From the NCBI RefSeq assembly GCF_003711515.1, contig NW_021167089.1, forward strand, positions 1,093,799 through 1,157,798: a stretch of DNA of 64,000 bases, written 5' to 3'. Each line of letters begins with the position of its first letter. Position 1 is the stretch's first letter. The translations under genes and the position numbers were made by a program. The notes under the pieces were generated by a model. It did not search any database, was not told where the DNA came from, and worked only from the letters and a program-made list of their open reading frames with translations. This document shows, one piece after another, positions 46,841-58,832 of this stretch. This stretch comes from Sodiomyces alkalinus F11. Lineage: Eukaryota > Ascomycota > Sordariomycetes > Glomerellales > Plectosphaerellaceae.

Positions 46841-47357
46841 CTGGACGAAGTAATCGCAAGTCGATTCCAGTGATGACGATCAAGGATGGTTGTAGAAAGC
46901 GAGATGAAGTTGGCGTTTGTGCAAGTCGCTGGATTGGTGGGATGTTCTGGTGATGGACGACGTGCTTGCCCGCATTCCGCAGGCAGCTGACGCCACTGAA
47001 ATGACCAGCCACACTTTCTGAACAGGAGGTCACTGCACAGCCACAGCTACTTACTCCTGGGGATTCCCAGGACAAAGAGGGTTCAGCGAGAAGGAAACAC
47101 GACGGCAAAACGTAGATAATTTACCCTGTAATTGGATGGATTGGACGGCCTGTATCATGCATTATTATTACCGGCTGTATTTGTCGCCGCTGCTTCCTTG
47201 GGCAGGTCCCGGGTACAACTCAAAAACGAAAACGTGGCACTCAAGACGCTGCCACCGACTCCCGTACCTGCGAGAATAAACTGAATTAATATGAGGGTTT
47301 GTATTCACTGTTCAAATCATCTCCGGGATTTGATGTTTGCACTCTCTTTGTCTTTCG
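46841..47357. other. VPS5 upstream region / MED11 3' flank
   Basis: Upstream of VPS5 on the minus strand and downstream of MED11. Nothing else is supportable. Confidence 0.5.
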
Positions 47358-47943
47358 CTAGGGGGTTGGCTTCTTCTCTTCGTGGCCCTCATTGTACTCC
47401 TCGAGGTATTTCTTCATGTTCCCCCACAGCTCGGCTTCCATGTCACGCTCAACCTTACTGTTTCGGCTGTTTAGCCATCCAACATCCAGATTTCCAATGC
47501 TTCCAACCCCATTAGGTTCCAGCGAAGGCTTCGCAACTATCCTGGCATCTTCATTCATTACCTTGGTATCTTGGCGAAGTCGGATGATGCGCGCTTCCTC
47601 GAGGCCTAGGATTTGTCTTTTCATGTGCACATCCACATTGTGCAAAGTCTCCAGGAGGCCATCCATAGATCTTCTGAAAGACTCGGTTTGTTGAGTTGGT
47701 GGTACAGATGCCGGTTGTGGGCCAAGGGCAGCAATGGCTTTAGCAGTATGGTCCATGAGTTGGACAATATCCTGATAAGGCAGGTAAGCGATTAAGTACC
47801 GACTGGAGAACCCATGGAGGGGCTTACCTGCTTACCTTGTCAATATCACATAGCTGCTGAATGCGCTCCCCTCGGGTGAAGGTGTTGTCGGATGCCGAGG
47901 CTTCGGCCTGGTTATCGGTGCCAGTCATTGTGTCGTCTTCCAT
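47358..47943 (-). CDS. MED11: Mediator complex subunit 11
   Basis: Minus strand, exons 47943-47836 and 47771-47358, intron 64 bp, phase 0; 173 aa. Med11 is a small head-module subunit that binds Med17/Med22 and contacts TFIIH. The core is the helical region spanning the junction: ERIQQLCDIDKDIVQLMDHT, then AKAIAALGPQ and SFRRSMDGLLETLHNVDVHM with KRQILGLEEA, typical of the family. Two in-frame ATGs exist at the start (MEDDTMTG); the first is chosen. The C-terminal tail (LWGNMKKYLEEYNEGHEEKK) is charged. Confidence 0.85.
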
Positions 47944-48721
47944 GTCGATGAGTCCCTGCGCGGCGAGCCACAACCCCTGTTTACGGTCACCGGGCTCAAA
48001 CAATTGAATGGTGTTAGGGAAACTGTATCCCTATTCGTATGTTTCCCCGCTGGCACGGTGACGGACTTCGAGTCGAAGAAGAAGCGAGGAGTGACTAGGG
48101 CTTGGTAGGTTTGGACTCTGAGGCCGAGATTGGACTCCGAATGAATACACTTCAGATCAAGATACCCGTAAGTCAGGTACGATGCACGGTAGTACAAAGC
48201 TATTATAATCCTATTCGTACCTTATTTTTTAGGTATTCAGTGACGTCTCGAGTACGAAATGTTCTCATCAACCGAATGGACTGAATGGATGGTTGGTGTT
48301 CCTGGCTTCATTTGGCAGTCACGACGGACACGGATCTGTATTACTAAGCAAACCAACCATCTCATATTAATCCACAACTCTGTACTCCGGTAGTTCATTG
48401 TTTTGGCAGCCTTGCAGACGAGCCTCATCCATTCATCAACTTTGCCTTTCGCGTACTTCACACAGAAGGATTACATACTTCTCAAGTAGTCTATCTCATC
48501 TGACACTAGGAGGCTCTTATTGAATCCTCGGTCATTGAGGTTCTTTTTACACCATTGTTTCTCCGTATCTTCAGCTGGCGTCGTGTCCTTAATTCATCCC
48601 CGTGACAGCACCTAGCTCGCCAAACATCATTCGCCTTCAACTCCACAGCATGCGGGAGTGAGGCTTCAGGCCCCCACGTCGAGGAGGATTCTTTCTCTTT
48701 TAAACCCCCAAAGAGTTCGGA
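47944..48721. other. Divergent promoter region MED11/TAF5
   Basis: 778 bp separate the start codons of the two divergently transcribed genes. No coding sequence is supportable. No clear TATA box was seen. Confidence 0.55.
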
Positions 48722-51567
48722 ATGTCAACTGGGCCTCAGGGTACTGGCACCGGCAGCAATGCCGGTGCCGGGGGAGCTGCTGGTGGCAATGGAACTGGAC
48801 CTGGCACTGGAACTGGAATGGGAGCCGGGCCTGGAACTGGAACTGGAACCGGAACTGCATCAGGCGCTCCCCAGCACGCTAGCCACCCGCAGCAGGCAGT
48901 GACCCCAGGGACAGGTGGCGGAGGCGCGACAACGTCTTCTACCACAACCACAATGACAAGTCAGGATCTTAACCAAATTGTGAGTTGCGGCTTGTTCTGT
49001 GAAACAAGGCATTGGGCCTGCTCGTGACTATTCTGGATTGAACCCCCCGGCACTAGAGTGTGCGGCCTGTTGGCATCTCCGCTAGTGAGCCGTGGACCCG
49101 GGATCACTCCAGCAGCATGCTGACAACGATTCTCATCAGGTAACCGATTATCTCCTCAAAAGGGGATTCACGAAAACCGAGCATGTGTTTCGGCAAGAAT
49201 CAAGCCACCTTGGGCCCGATGGGCGGCCTATTCAAAATAGGGTCGAGGACATGGGCCCCCTGAAGTACAAGAAGGCCTTCGGCACTCTTAAGGAATGGGT
49301 TGAAAATAATCTGGACCTCTACAAGGCAAGCGGCTCCCTCCATCTCCCTTGTCCGAGACTTTGTCCCTTTGTCCCATGGTCCGTCTAACCTTCTTCCAGT
49401 TTGAGCTTAACAAGTTGCTCTGGCCGGTTTTCGTCTACTCCTGGATGGAACTGATCAATCAGAACTACGCCGGCGAGGCCAAGAACCTTCTCAACTTTGT
49501 AAGGCCGGTCTTTGAGAGCACGCATGGCGATGACTTGAAGACCTTTGCTACGATAAGCCTCCCCCAACAGCTCAAGGAGAATGCAGCTACCAAGCTTTAC
49601 CAGGCGAACAAGTATCGGATTCCTCTGAACCAGCATGTCACTGGCAATGTATTCCACTTTCTGGAACGCGAGAGAGATAATGGGGGAGCCGTTGTTACGT
49701 ACATTTTGCAGACCTTTTGCCAGATCGATTCGACGGCCAGGGGACCGATCGAACCGTTCAGTTTCGAGGCCATCTACCGCCGTATCCAGAATGCGTCCCT
49801 TGAAGATATCGATCTCCACGAAGGTATCCCGGGCGTTTCTGTCGGCGTCTCGAACAGGGACATGCTCGACAAGAACGTTCCCCTACGGCTAGGAGCGCTG
49901 CCCATGGACGAAGAGCTTCGGGAGGACGTGAGGGCTGAGCTGGCCGAAGAAGATCAACGCAACCCGCCTCCGGAGGGAAAGCCCTCGCTCGTCGACGAGT
50001 TTGATCAGAAGATCAAGCGTGAGGAAAGCGCGGACGCTCCCAGCCGGGCCGATCTTCCGCTCCCTCCGTCACGATCTAGGGATGTCGTGATGGAGATGCA
50101 GAAGGTCCGAGAAAACCGCGACCGGTTCAGAATCGAGAGTCGGTCGCTCGGTGCCGGCGTACCCGTCAGCGCATGCATGTTCACATTCCACAACACTCTC
50201 GGGAGGTAAGAAGAGTTGTCTGCACATGCATGATTCTTTGCAGAGCGAATTGTTTTTATATTTTTTATGTTTTCCCTTTGGTTGCCCCGAGGGGCCGGGA
50301 ACCAAGTAAAGCGATCAATGCTAACGATTGCAGCGTGTCATGTATGGATTTTTCCAAGGATCACGAGTTGGTCGCGGTCGGCACCATGGACTCGTATATC
50401 CGAATTTGGTCTCTGGATGGCAAGCCTCTGAAGTCGAAAGTGCCTCACGAGAAGGACGCAAAAGTGAACAACCGCAAGCTCATTGGCCACTCCGGTCCTG
50501 TGTACAGTGTGGCCTTTTCTGATGCCATTGCCAGTGCGGAGGGAAGAGAAGCGACGGCGACAGACGGAGGGAAGGGAACCGGCTACGTAGAGACGGGGTC
50601 AAAGCTTCTGTTGTCTTCCTCGGCCGATGGACATATTCGCCTGTGGTCGCTGGAGCTCTGGTCTTGCCTCTGCATCTACAAAGGACACGATGGTCCTGTG
50701 TTCAGGGTACTTTGGGGACCCCATGGCCACTACTTCCTGAGCGCAGGGTGGGACAAGACGGCACGCGTGTGGATGCAGGACCACGCATCGGCGCAGCGGC
50801 TGCTTGTTGGGCACGACACGAGTCTCTCGGTCATCGCGTGGCACCCCAACGGCACTTACGTGTTTACGGCATCGGACGAGACAGATAAGTCGATACGTAT
50901 GTGGTCGGTCATCACCGGCTCGTGCGTGCGGGTATTTACGGGGCATACGGAGTACGTGTCGTCTATGGTATGCGCGCCCAATGGCAAGATCCTGGCCAGC
51001 GGGGACACTGGCGGCAACATCATCTTCTGGGACTTGGAGAAGGGTGTCCGGCTCAAGCGATCTCGCGGGCATGCCAAGGGGGGCATCTGGTCCATGGACT
51101 TCAGTGTAGAGTCGAACGTGCTCATCTCAGGCGGACAAGATGGAACGGTGCGGTTGTGGGATGTGGAGCTTCCCGCCGAAGGCCACAAGGCTGCTCAGCT
51201 GCAGCATCAACAGCACCTGCAACTGCAACAGCAACAGGCCCCTCAGCAACAACAGCAAGGCAGCGGCACAGGACCTACGCAAGAAGGAGCCGATGGCCCC
51301 AAGGCTGCCGGTACTGGTGCCGGCACCGGCGCTGGCGCTGGTAGTGGCAGTGCGACTGACCGAATGAACACGGGTGCGGGTGCTCAGGGGGCGACGACGG
51401 GAGGTTCGGGGACCACGGGAGGGGGCGGTAAGAAGAAAGGCAAGGAAGTGATGATCACGCCTGACCAGATCAGCGCGTTCCCGACGAAGAAGACGCCGGT
51501 GATGTCGGTGCAGTTTACAAGGATGAACTTGGTCGTGGCAGGCGGGTGTTATGACCCAGAACGCTAG
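48722..51567 (+). CDS. TAF5: TFIID subunit Taf5 (LisH, NTD2, WD40)
   Basis: Four exons: 48722-48979, 49140-49325, 49400-50205, 50334-51567; 827 aa. Taf5 is a scaffold of TFIID and SAGA. Residues 1-80 are Gly/Thr/Ala repeats. The LisH motif is restored across intron 1 ([21 protein letters not shown]). The Taf5 NTD2 domain spans about 125-265 ([39 protein letters not shown]). WD40 repeats fill 417 to the end ([74 protein letters not shown]), with a Gln- and Gly-rich insert before the last blade ([19 protein letters not shown]). Intron 2 starts with GC rather than GT (AAG|GCAAGC...TTCCAG), which is needed to join DLYK to FELNKLL. Confidence 0.93.
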
Positions 51568-52118
51568 AGACGGGAAGTCGATAGCTTCTCTTCTCCACGA
51601 GAGATGCCGAGTCGGAAAATCGATGACTTCTCTTCCCCAGAAGAGACGTAGACTTTTGAGAGTCGGTGACGTGAGGCGCCTGCCGAACATGGTTATTTGC
51701 GATGGCGTTGGGGAATATGGAATATTGAGACTGGACCTGATGGGATGGTGGATGCCGACATACGGCTCCTGTTCCCGCTTGACGAACCTCAAGACGGCGC
51801 AGCCCAGCCACGGGAGGTTGGGCTGGGTAGCCAAGAGTCTTTTGCATCAGTTGGTTCGGATGCTCATTACGGGTAGTAGGGTCAATGGTGTCAGCTGACA
51901 CGTTGTTGATACCACTGGCATTAATCGCAATTAGCTATTGCTAGGTATTGAATATGAAGCCGTCGACCGGTGAGTATATTACGGGAGCCCAACGATTAAA
52001 ACCAGAAAATAAAAACACCAAAAAAAAAAGGGGGGGGAGGGGGGAGGACCCAAAGAATGGAGAAGGATGGAGGATGAAGGCCTGGTCGTTTCGGGGGTTG
52101 CCATCGTTTATCGTCCTT
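51568..52118. other. Intergenic between TAF5 and the Helitron island
   Basis: No gene. A direct repeat of about 26 bases (GAAGTCGATAGCTTCTC / GAAAATCGATGACTTCTC type, 51571-51637) and a poly-A/poly-G run at 52020-52045 are the only notable items. Confidence 0.5.
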
Positions 52119-52202
52119 ACGAGCTTAGCAGGTTGCCCTACGGGCAACGCCGTAAAGCTCGTCCCTGCGGGAGGCCCCCCCCCCCCTTTAGCAGGGGGGG
52201 GG
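52119..52202. repeat. Two adjacent hairpins at left edge of the RIP island
   Basis: First hairpin: outer arms ACGAGCTT (52119-52126) and AAGCTCGT (52155-52162), inner arms GTTGCCC (52132-52138) and GGGCAAC (52142-52148) with a 3-nt loop. Second: C12 (52175-52186), loop TTTAGCA, G9 (52194-52202). Both lie outside the RIP-altered sequence. Confidence 0.9.
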
Positions 52203-52559
52203 CTTGTCATATGACCTGCCCCGCCATAATTAAATAACCGAAAAATAACCGAAAATAACCGTAAAATGCCTACCTCCTGTTATTTTACTGCTATTTACTA
52301 TTTTCTATACTATAACGACTTTTTTTATTACGATTTTTTAGTATCGCGATAAAATAGTTTTCCCTTTATTATATTAAACGTTCTATTTATAGAAATAAAG
52401 CCGTTAATTAATCGACCGTCGTTATCCCTTATATCGCCGCTAAGTAACCTTTTTTTTTAATTCCTTTAATTCCCTCCCTCTCTTCCGCTTCCGGTACTTA
52501 AAGCTTCGCCGCTAAGTAAGTTACGGGTATAAATATACGCGTTAACCCTATGGAAAGCG

Positions 52560-53790
52560 ACGATACTAACTGTAATTCGTAGTATACCTCCCGCCCTCTC
52601 TGACTCCCCTATTAACTCGTAGGAATCCCTGTCGCCCACGCCTAAAGAATCCCCCCGCCTACTTAGGGGCTATATATCTAAGCTGGACGAACTTTTTTTC
52701 CCTCGTCGCGATCGCTCTATATCTCCCGCTCCCCCGCCTATAACCTCGCCCGCCCCCCCGCTAATAACCTCGCCCGCCTATAATCCGCCCACCCCCTCCC
52801 CTAGCAGCTCGCGCGTTTAGAAGACGATGCCTACGAAGGAAGGTTATACGGTTACCCGTAGCGAGGTTATTAACCTTATTTATAATACCGGCTATAAAGA
52901 TACTAAGGCGCTAATAACTATACGCGGCCTTAAGGTATATTATAAACTACTAATAAACTACTAACTTATATAATATACTAACGGCTATTAATAGGTCAAG
53001 CGCGACCTCGCGCTACGAGAAGATAAAAATCTTAACCTTAACCGCCCGGCTAACCGCGAGGCGGTTATAATAACTCTAGTAGGTAGTATATAGAAAGACT
53101 ATAAATACTATAGTAATAAAGACGGACTATTTACGCGTTATTTTACGGTCCCGAATATCGTTAGCGGTAGCTATAATAACTGCCACTTTAATTCCGAGGG
53201 TAGTAAGTATTCCCTCCGCCCGCCCGTTACCGCTAATAGTAGTCCCGCGTCTATTACTCTTATTGCCCCCCCTCCCGTTACTCCCGCCTCGTTTAAAGGG
53301 AAGAAGCGTGCCGCGCCTATAGGTAAGCCGAAAATAGCCGTAACGTTCGTTTTTCTATACTAACTCATCGATTTATAATACTATAGGAACTCTTACGCCT
53401 TTATCGAAGAAGGCTAAGAAGACCACGATTACCGCGCCCCCCCCTCCCCCCCCTCCCGCTATTATAGCTAGCCTATCTAGAATAACCGTAATACCCGCGC
53501 CGCCCCCTGTTAATATTATAGCGCCGCCCGTAACGTATACTCCCTCCGCCCCCCCCTTTACCGCCTCCTCTACCGCGCCTACGCCCGCGCCTACGCCCGT
53601 GCCTACGCCCGCGCCCTTACCCGCGCCCGTTACTTTCGGTAACGTTAAAAGTCCTAGGCGTCCTCCTCCCTACGGGTATAACGACGGCGTAGAAAAAAGA
53701 TATAATATAGTTCTATAAGAATATTATCTCGGCCCTTAAGAATAGTATCCTAGCCGTAGAGCGTTAAAGCTATATAGTCGTATTTTTGTT
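52560..53790 (+). pseudogene. Accessory spliced gene inside the Helitron island, RIP-damaged, function unknown
   Basis: On the + strand, convergent with the helicase. Reading through rare RIP stops gives a Pro-rich N-terminal part with repeated ITSPA motifs (52690-52800), then MPTKEGYTVTRSEV (from 52827) up to ITIRGLK at 52934. Intron 1 (52935-52994) has a TACTAAC branch and TAG acceptor; exon 2 (52995-53322) begins VKRDLALRED and includes DGLFTRYFTVPN. Intron 2 (53323-53386) has a GTAAGC donor and TACTAAC branch; exon 3 continues with a basic TPLSKKAKKTT stretch and Pro/Ala/Thr repeats. Phases agree across both junctions. I do not recognise the family. It could be an accessory Helitron ORF, a captured host gene, or a separate nested element. 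Confidence 0.6.
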
Positions 53791-54019
53791 ATTAGGGCTT
53801 GTTTTTATGTTTTATTTTTTCGTCTTTTTTTTTTCTGCTTTATAGAGAATTTACGGTTATTTTGTTATTTTTGCTTTTAGGAGTTTATAGCTCGGATATA
53901 GTTAATTTACTTCCTCCCGCTTATACTATAGGCTATATAATAAAGAATCCTGACTATAAATACTATGACTATAATTATAACTATTAATATCGTGCCCCCG
54001 TAAAGTGACTATTAGAATA

Positions 54020-57000
54020 TTTAAATTAAGACCTCTAGGTATACGATATTAGATACACGCCTACTATCCTACACCTCCTAACCCTCCTACGCTAGCAATA
54101 ATACTAATAGGTTCCTAATATCCGTGACTTTTAATACGGTAACGTAAAACTAACCATATATAAAGGCGTGTTACCGGAAATCCACGCTAACTATACTAAA
54201 CGATTACCCTTACGACTTATTAATCGTTATTGCGAAATAGAGCCGTAGAGGGAATTAACGGCGTCGGATAATATACGGGTAATCCTCCTTATTAGAATCT
54301 AAATAGATACGGGGGATAAACGCTACTTTACTAGCGTGTATTCCGGATAGCACCTTAACCTCTAGCGTATTATGCGCTATCCGTAAAATAACTATACGCG
54401 TGCTATTATATAATCCCTGCCGCGGGCTAAGGTTCCGTATAAGTATAACGGGCGCGCCGACCTTTAGCTTAAGCCACGCGGGCGGGATAGAGGCGAACTC
54501 TAACTATATTAAAAACTCCGGTATTAGTTCCGGCGTAGGACTGTTAGTATCTTCTGCCCGATTAGCCACTAAATTCTCGGTCCGGTAAACACACGACTAG
54601 CTAGGTAATCGCCCAAGTATCTGCCCGTTAATCTCCGTGATAGTAGTATTATATATTATTAGAATAACGCGGTTAACGAAGACTATATAGTCTAATAGGG
54701 CTTACTCTAATAAGGTAGTCGGGTAAATACGCCTATATAAACGGATGATATTATAAATAACCGTGATAGTAGGGAAAAAGTCGATTAACCCGTAAGGAGC
54801 GGTATTATAAGAGAGGTCCTATAACCACTAAATAAATGCCCGATTATTAGGATCGGTAGAAGTAACCCGTATATTCTCCGTTAGGTAAAGAATACTAAGT
54901 TACGGCTATATAGAGGACCTTTAGAAGCAGGCGTGTATAATCTACGCCCGACTACTATTACGAATAACAGGTAGGATCTAGGTAAAATCGCCCCCGAAGA
55001 TAACCGGAATACCGCCGAAGAGGTGATCGTTATAGCTTAGTATATCCCGTAACGTACGGTTAACGGCCTTAAAATAGAACTTATACTATATAGGAACCTT
55101 ATCCTAGATAATAAAAACCGTCTCCCGTAATAACGCTATAAGGTCTGAATTCTTTAGCACGCTATAGGTTAAGGCGTTATTAACCTATAAGGGGATCTTA
55201 AACCGCGAATAGGCTACATAGCCACCTTTAAGAAGAACGGCCGCGATACTAAAGGACGCTACGTAGAGTATAATCTGCCCGCGCGACCGGAAATACGCGT
55301 AGAGACCGCGGTATATAAACGTCTTCCCTATACCGCTAGGGCCCTATAAAAAGAAATGGGCGCCGCGGCTATAAGATTTAATAGCAGCTATAACCTGGCT
55401 AAATACCGTAACCTAGCTCTAGTTAAACCGGCGGTGGATATCTTTATATACCATAGCCTAGGTATCGCGATTATAAGTCTCCGTAATAAATAATATATTA
55501 CCGGTCGCACGGCGCTAGTCGTGTAAAGGCGCGGGCAGCCTAAACTCCGTAATAGTCCTACTTACCTTAAGGAGCCGAGAGTGTATAAGATAAAGACCGT
55601 AATCGATATACGGGCGTTCTAGATCGGTAGGATATCGGAAGTATTAGCGCTATAGCGTGTAAGGCAGGTTATCGTATATAGACTCCGTAAACCTCTCCTA
55701 AATCGATACTAGACCGGAAACGTCTCTATAGATTAGAGCGACGATAAATAGCTCCCGTAACGCATGCCTAGTCTTCTAAATAACGGCCTCCTTAAAATAG
55801 GTAACCTAGTAACAGTTATCGTGTAGAAGCCCGGCCGTAACGCAGGCCTCGCGGTAGGTATTATAGATAGTCTCCTCCACGGTATAAAGGTCGGTAAAGG
55901 AAGTCGGCCCTTTAACGGAGACTAAGAGTAATCGTAAATAGTACGCCTCTCTAGCCGTTAGGGGTATATACTGTAGACGGCCGATTTAAAATCCACGCTA
56001 CCTCGGCTACTAAGTAAACTACTACGGTTTCTATGTATAACGGCTAAGAAACTAGTAATAGAATAAGTCGCGGCTATTAGTTAAGTCTTCCGCTTCTATA
56101 ATATACGCTTAATCTAGCTTACGGTTATATTATCGCCGAAGTATATAGGCTACTATCCTTTAAGGTAAACCGGAAAACGTATAACGGGCGGATACTCACG
56201 GTGTACGGGGAACTCGAATAACTAAATAACGGCCTCCGCGGGACCGATATAGCGACTCTAGAGATAGATATTAACCTCGTCGTCGCCCTCTTCGCCCGAT
56301 ATATGCGTAGTTATATAGTTAGTGCCCTTATAAACGTACTTATAGACGTACTTAATCGCCTAAATAGATCCGTAAAAGATAATATTAGTATACACGCCGT
56401 AATAGAGATAGATATACAGGAGAAGATAACTTACCTTAATAGATCCGTAAATTTTAACGTTAATATAGGTACTATAGCGGAGGTAGAGATACAGGCTATA
56501 GGGAATAATAAAACGGTTATTAAGGGGGACCTCTCCTACACGGCCTCTCTTTATAATATATAGGCTAGAGTTACGGCGCCTATATTCGGGATAACTATCC
56601 TCCCGTATAGTCGTTTCTAGGCAGTATGGCTTAGGGAACCGCTTAGAGTACTTTATACGGTTCTCGTCGCTAGGCTACGGCTATATACACGGCGTAGAAG
56701 GCTTATTATCACCGTAAGGACTATATATTATATTCTTACTAATAATATTAAAAAGACGGCTAGTAGGATCCGACTCATGGTCCGATAGCTCCGTAGAGAT
56801 AACCTTATCGATAGTTACGGGGTCCTTATATATCTCGGCCGCCCACGGCGTAAGGAAAAGAAGGATATAACGATATAGAAGACCGCGCTTTTAGTATTCT
56901 ACGGTCTATATAATCCCCGTAAACTTACTAAATAGACTATCGTGTAGTTATTATTCTAGGTCGCGGGACTTTAACTCGAATACCCGGCCGACTAAATTAG

Positions 57001-58620
57001 GCCGGTTACCGGTAGTCTAACCTGGCTAAAGCTCTTGTATAATCTCTAGCCAGGTAGGATTAGCCGTAAAGGTGATAAAAAAGGTCGGAGTGCCGAGAGC
57101 CTGTATAATTACTATAGAATCCTAATAGCACTATAAGATAAACCGCTAGCCGCTAACGTAATTTAATGGTAAGACGATCTATCGGCTAATACTACGGGTA
57201 TCGCTATTAGCCTTATGCGCCTAATCCTGTAAGCCGTTATATACGTTAGCCCGTAACTTATTCTAGTAATACTAGATCTATAAAAGCTTCTTCTAATCGC
57301 AGGATACCTATAGGTCTATTAAAAACTACTGGAAAAGACGGCTATAGATAAAGGGCACGAACCTTTACTAGTATCGCGGGTATAGTATATAACGGCAGAA
57401 CTAACGGAACTTTACCTTAGTATTCTACCGTTAACGGTTATAAATATCTCGTAACTATAACTACTAGTAATATCCGGAACCGCCTCGCGGATATATAAGC
57501 GGATAAGATAATAGCAGGTAGGCAGGATACTTATAGTCTATCCGCCTAAGGCCGTTAACGCTACTATTAGACTATCTCTCTACGACGATAATATTCTTAT
57601 AGTAACGTTTACCCTATTTATTCGGTATAATAGCCGTAACCTTATCTGTAATGGGCAGATTCTCGCGTTATATATCGGCGCCCTGCTTAATAATTAATTC
57701 TATACGGGGGTTAAGTATTATATAGCACTATTCGCGGAGGGAGTTAAAGCGTTCGCGGGCCGTTTTATATAGGTTAATAAAGGGGTTATACTTGTGTAGG
57801 AAGTCCGAAATCTTCCCTAGGATATAACGGTCTAGCGTAGAGTTAAGGCTTTAGGTATTTATAAGGCGGTAGTCGGCGGTAGCCTACGGATCGTAAAAGT
57901 ATAGCTAGGTAAAGGCGGGGAGTCGGCCTATAGCACTTAACGGCCCCGTATAATAGTAAAGGGTACTATGGATCTAGAAAGCTATTACGATACCGGTAGC
58001 GGTACCTTAACGGGTCTCCGTATATTATATAGAAGTAAACGTAAAGGTATTATTATATTAACAGATCCTTTTACGATAATCCGCGGCTTAGGTAGTATCC
58101 GTGTATAGTAGGCGTTAGAAGAAGTCGGGTAATAGAGAGATAACGGGAATATCGATATCGCCCTAGTTATAATAGGTACTAAATTTCGGGTTCGTAGGCG
58201 ATAATTCCTAAGTAATAGAAGATAGTATTAGTTAGCTAATAGTTAATAACGGGGATAGAAAACTAACCTATAATTTCTCTCTAATCTAATAGAGTGTAGC
58301 GTAATATTTATACTCTACCCGTATTAATCTAAGGTCGTAATAATTAACTATAATACCCGGCTAATACTACCCTAGCGGCCTAATACGCTCTATATAGCGG
58401 TCGGGTTACGGGCGCGCTCTACGCTAGCTAGTAATAATAGCCGCCCTATAACGCGCTCTGCTATTACTATAGTCATTATAGGTATTATAGGGGGTATTAT
58501 TTCGACGGGTACTAAAAGCAGCCGTTATAAGGTAATAGTTATAGGAAGAATAGTAGTGACCCGCTATTAACTATAGAGCGTTACGGAGCTAGTTATGGCC
58601 ACGGCCATGATAACGGCCAC
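54020..58620 (-). pseudogene. Helitron Rep/Pif1-helicase protein, destroyed by RIP
   Basis: Read on the minus strand with many RIP stops (CAG/CAA to TAG/TAA, TGG to TAG). Recognisable blocks in order: RLPAFT and NPFINLYKTARERF (about 57730-57930), IELIIKQGADI*REN (about 57660-57710), the Helitron_like_N start PTFFITFTANPTWLEIIQEL (57030-57090), TVEY*KRGLLYRYILLFL (about 56860-56910) where the HUH histidines now read as tyrosines, Walker A GPSGIGKT (about 55320-55345), the helicase C-terminal block LKVGAPVILIRNLSPRQGL (54410-54470), FIPRI followed by FAITINKS*G (54190-54290) and YG*FYVTV (about 54140-54165). It cannot make a functional protein. Confidence 0.88.
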
Positions 58621-58832
58621 CCCTTCGGGGAGGAGGCGTAGGGGCAGGCTATAGTAGAGGGTGGCTAATACGCCCTAGATTCTACCGGGAATACCAGGGC
58701 GTACCACGGGCGTACTACGGGCGTGCCATAGCTTATACTATAGCACCCACGGGGTATACTATAGCTTCCCTAGAGTATAATTAGTGAATACCGGGGAATC
58801 TCCCGGGTTCCTATACGTAGAAGCCGAGGATT

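Noticed and set aside
56303..56563. 86-codon ORF on the + strand within the Helitron
   Set aside because: Chance open frame in RIP-altered sequence, antisense to readable Helitron protein; Ile/Asn/Val-rich only.
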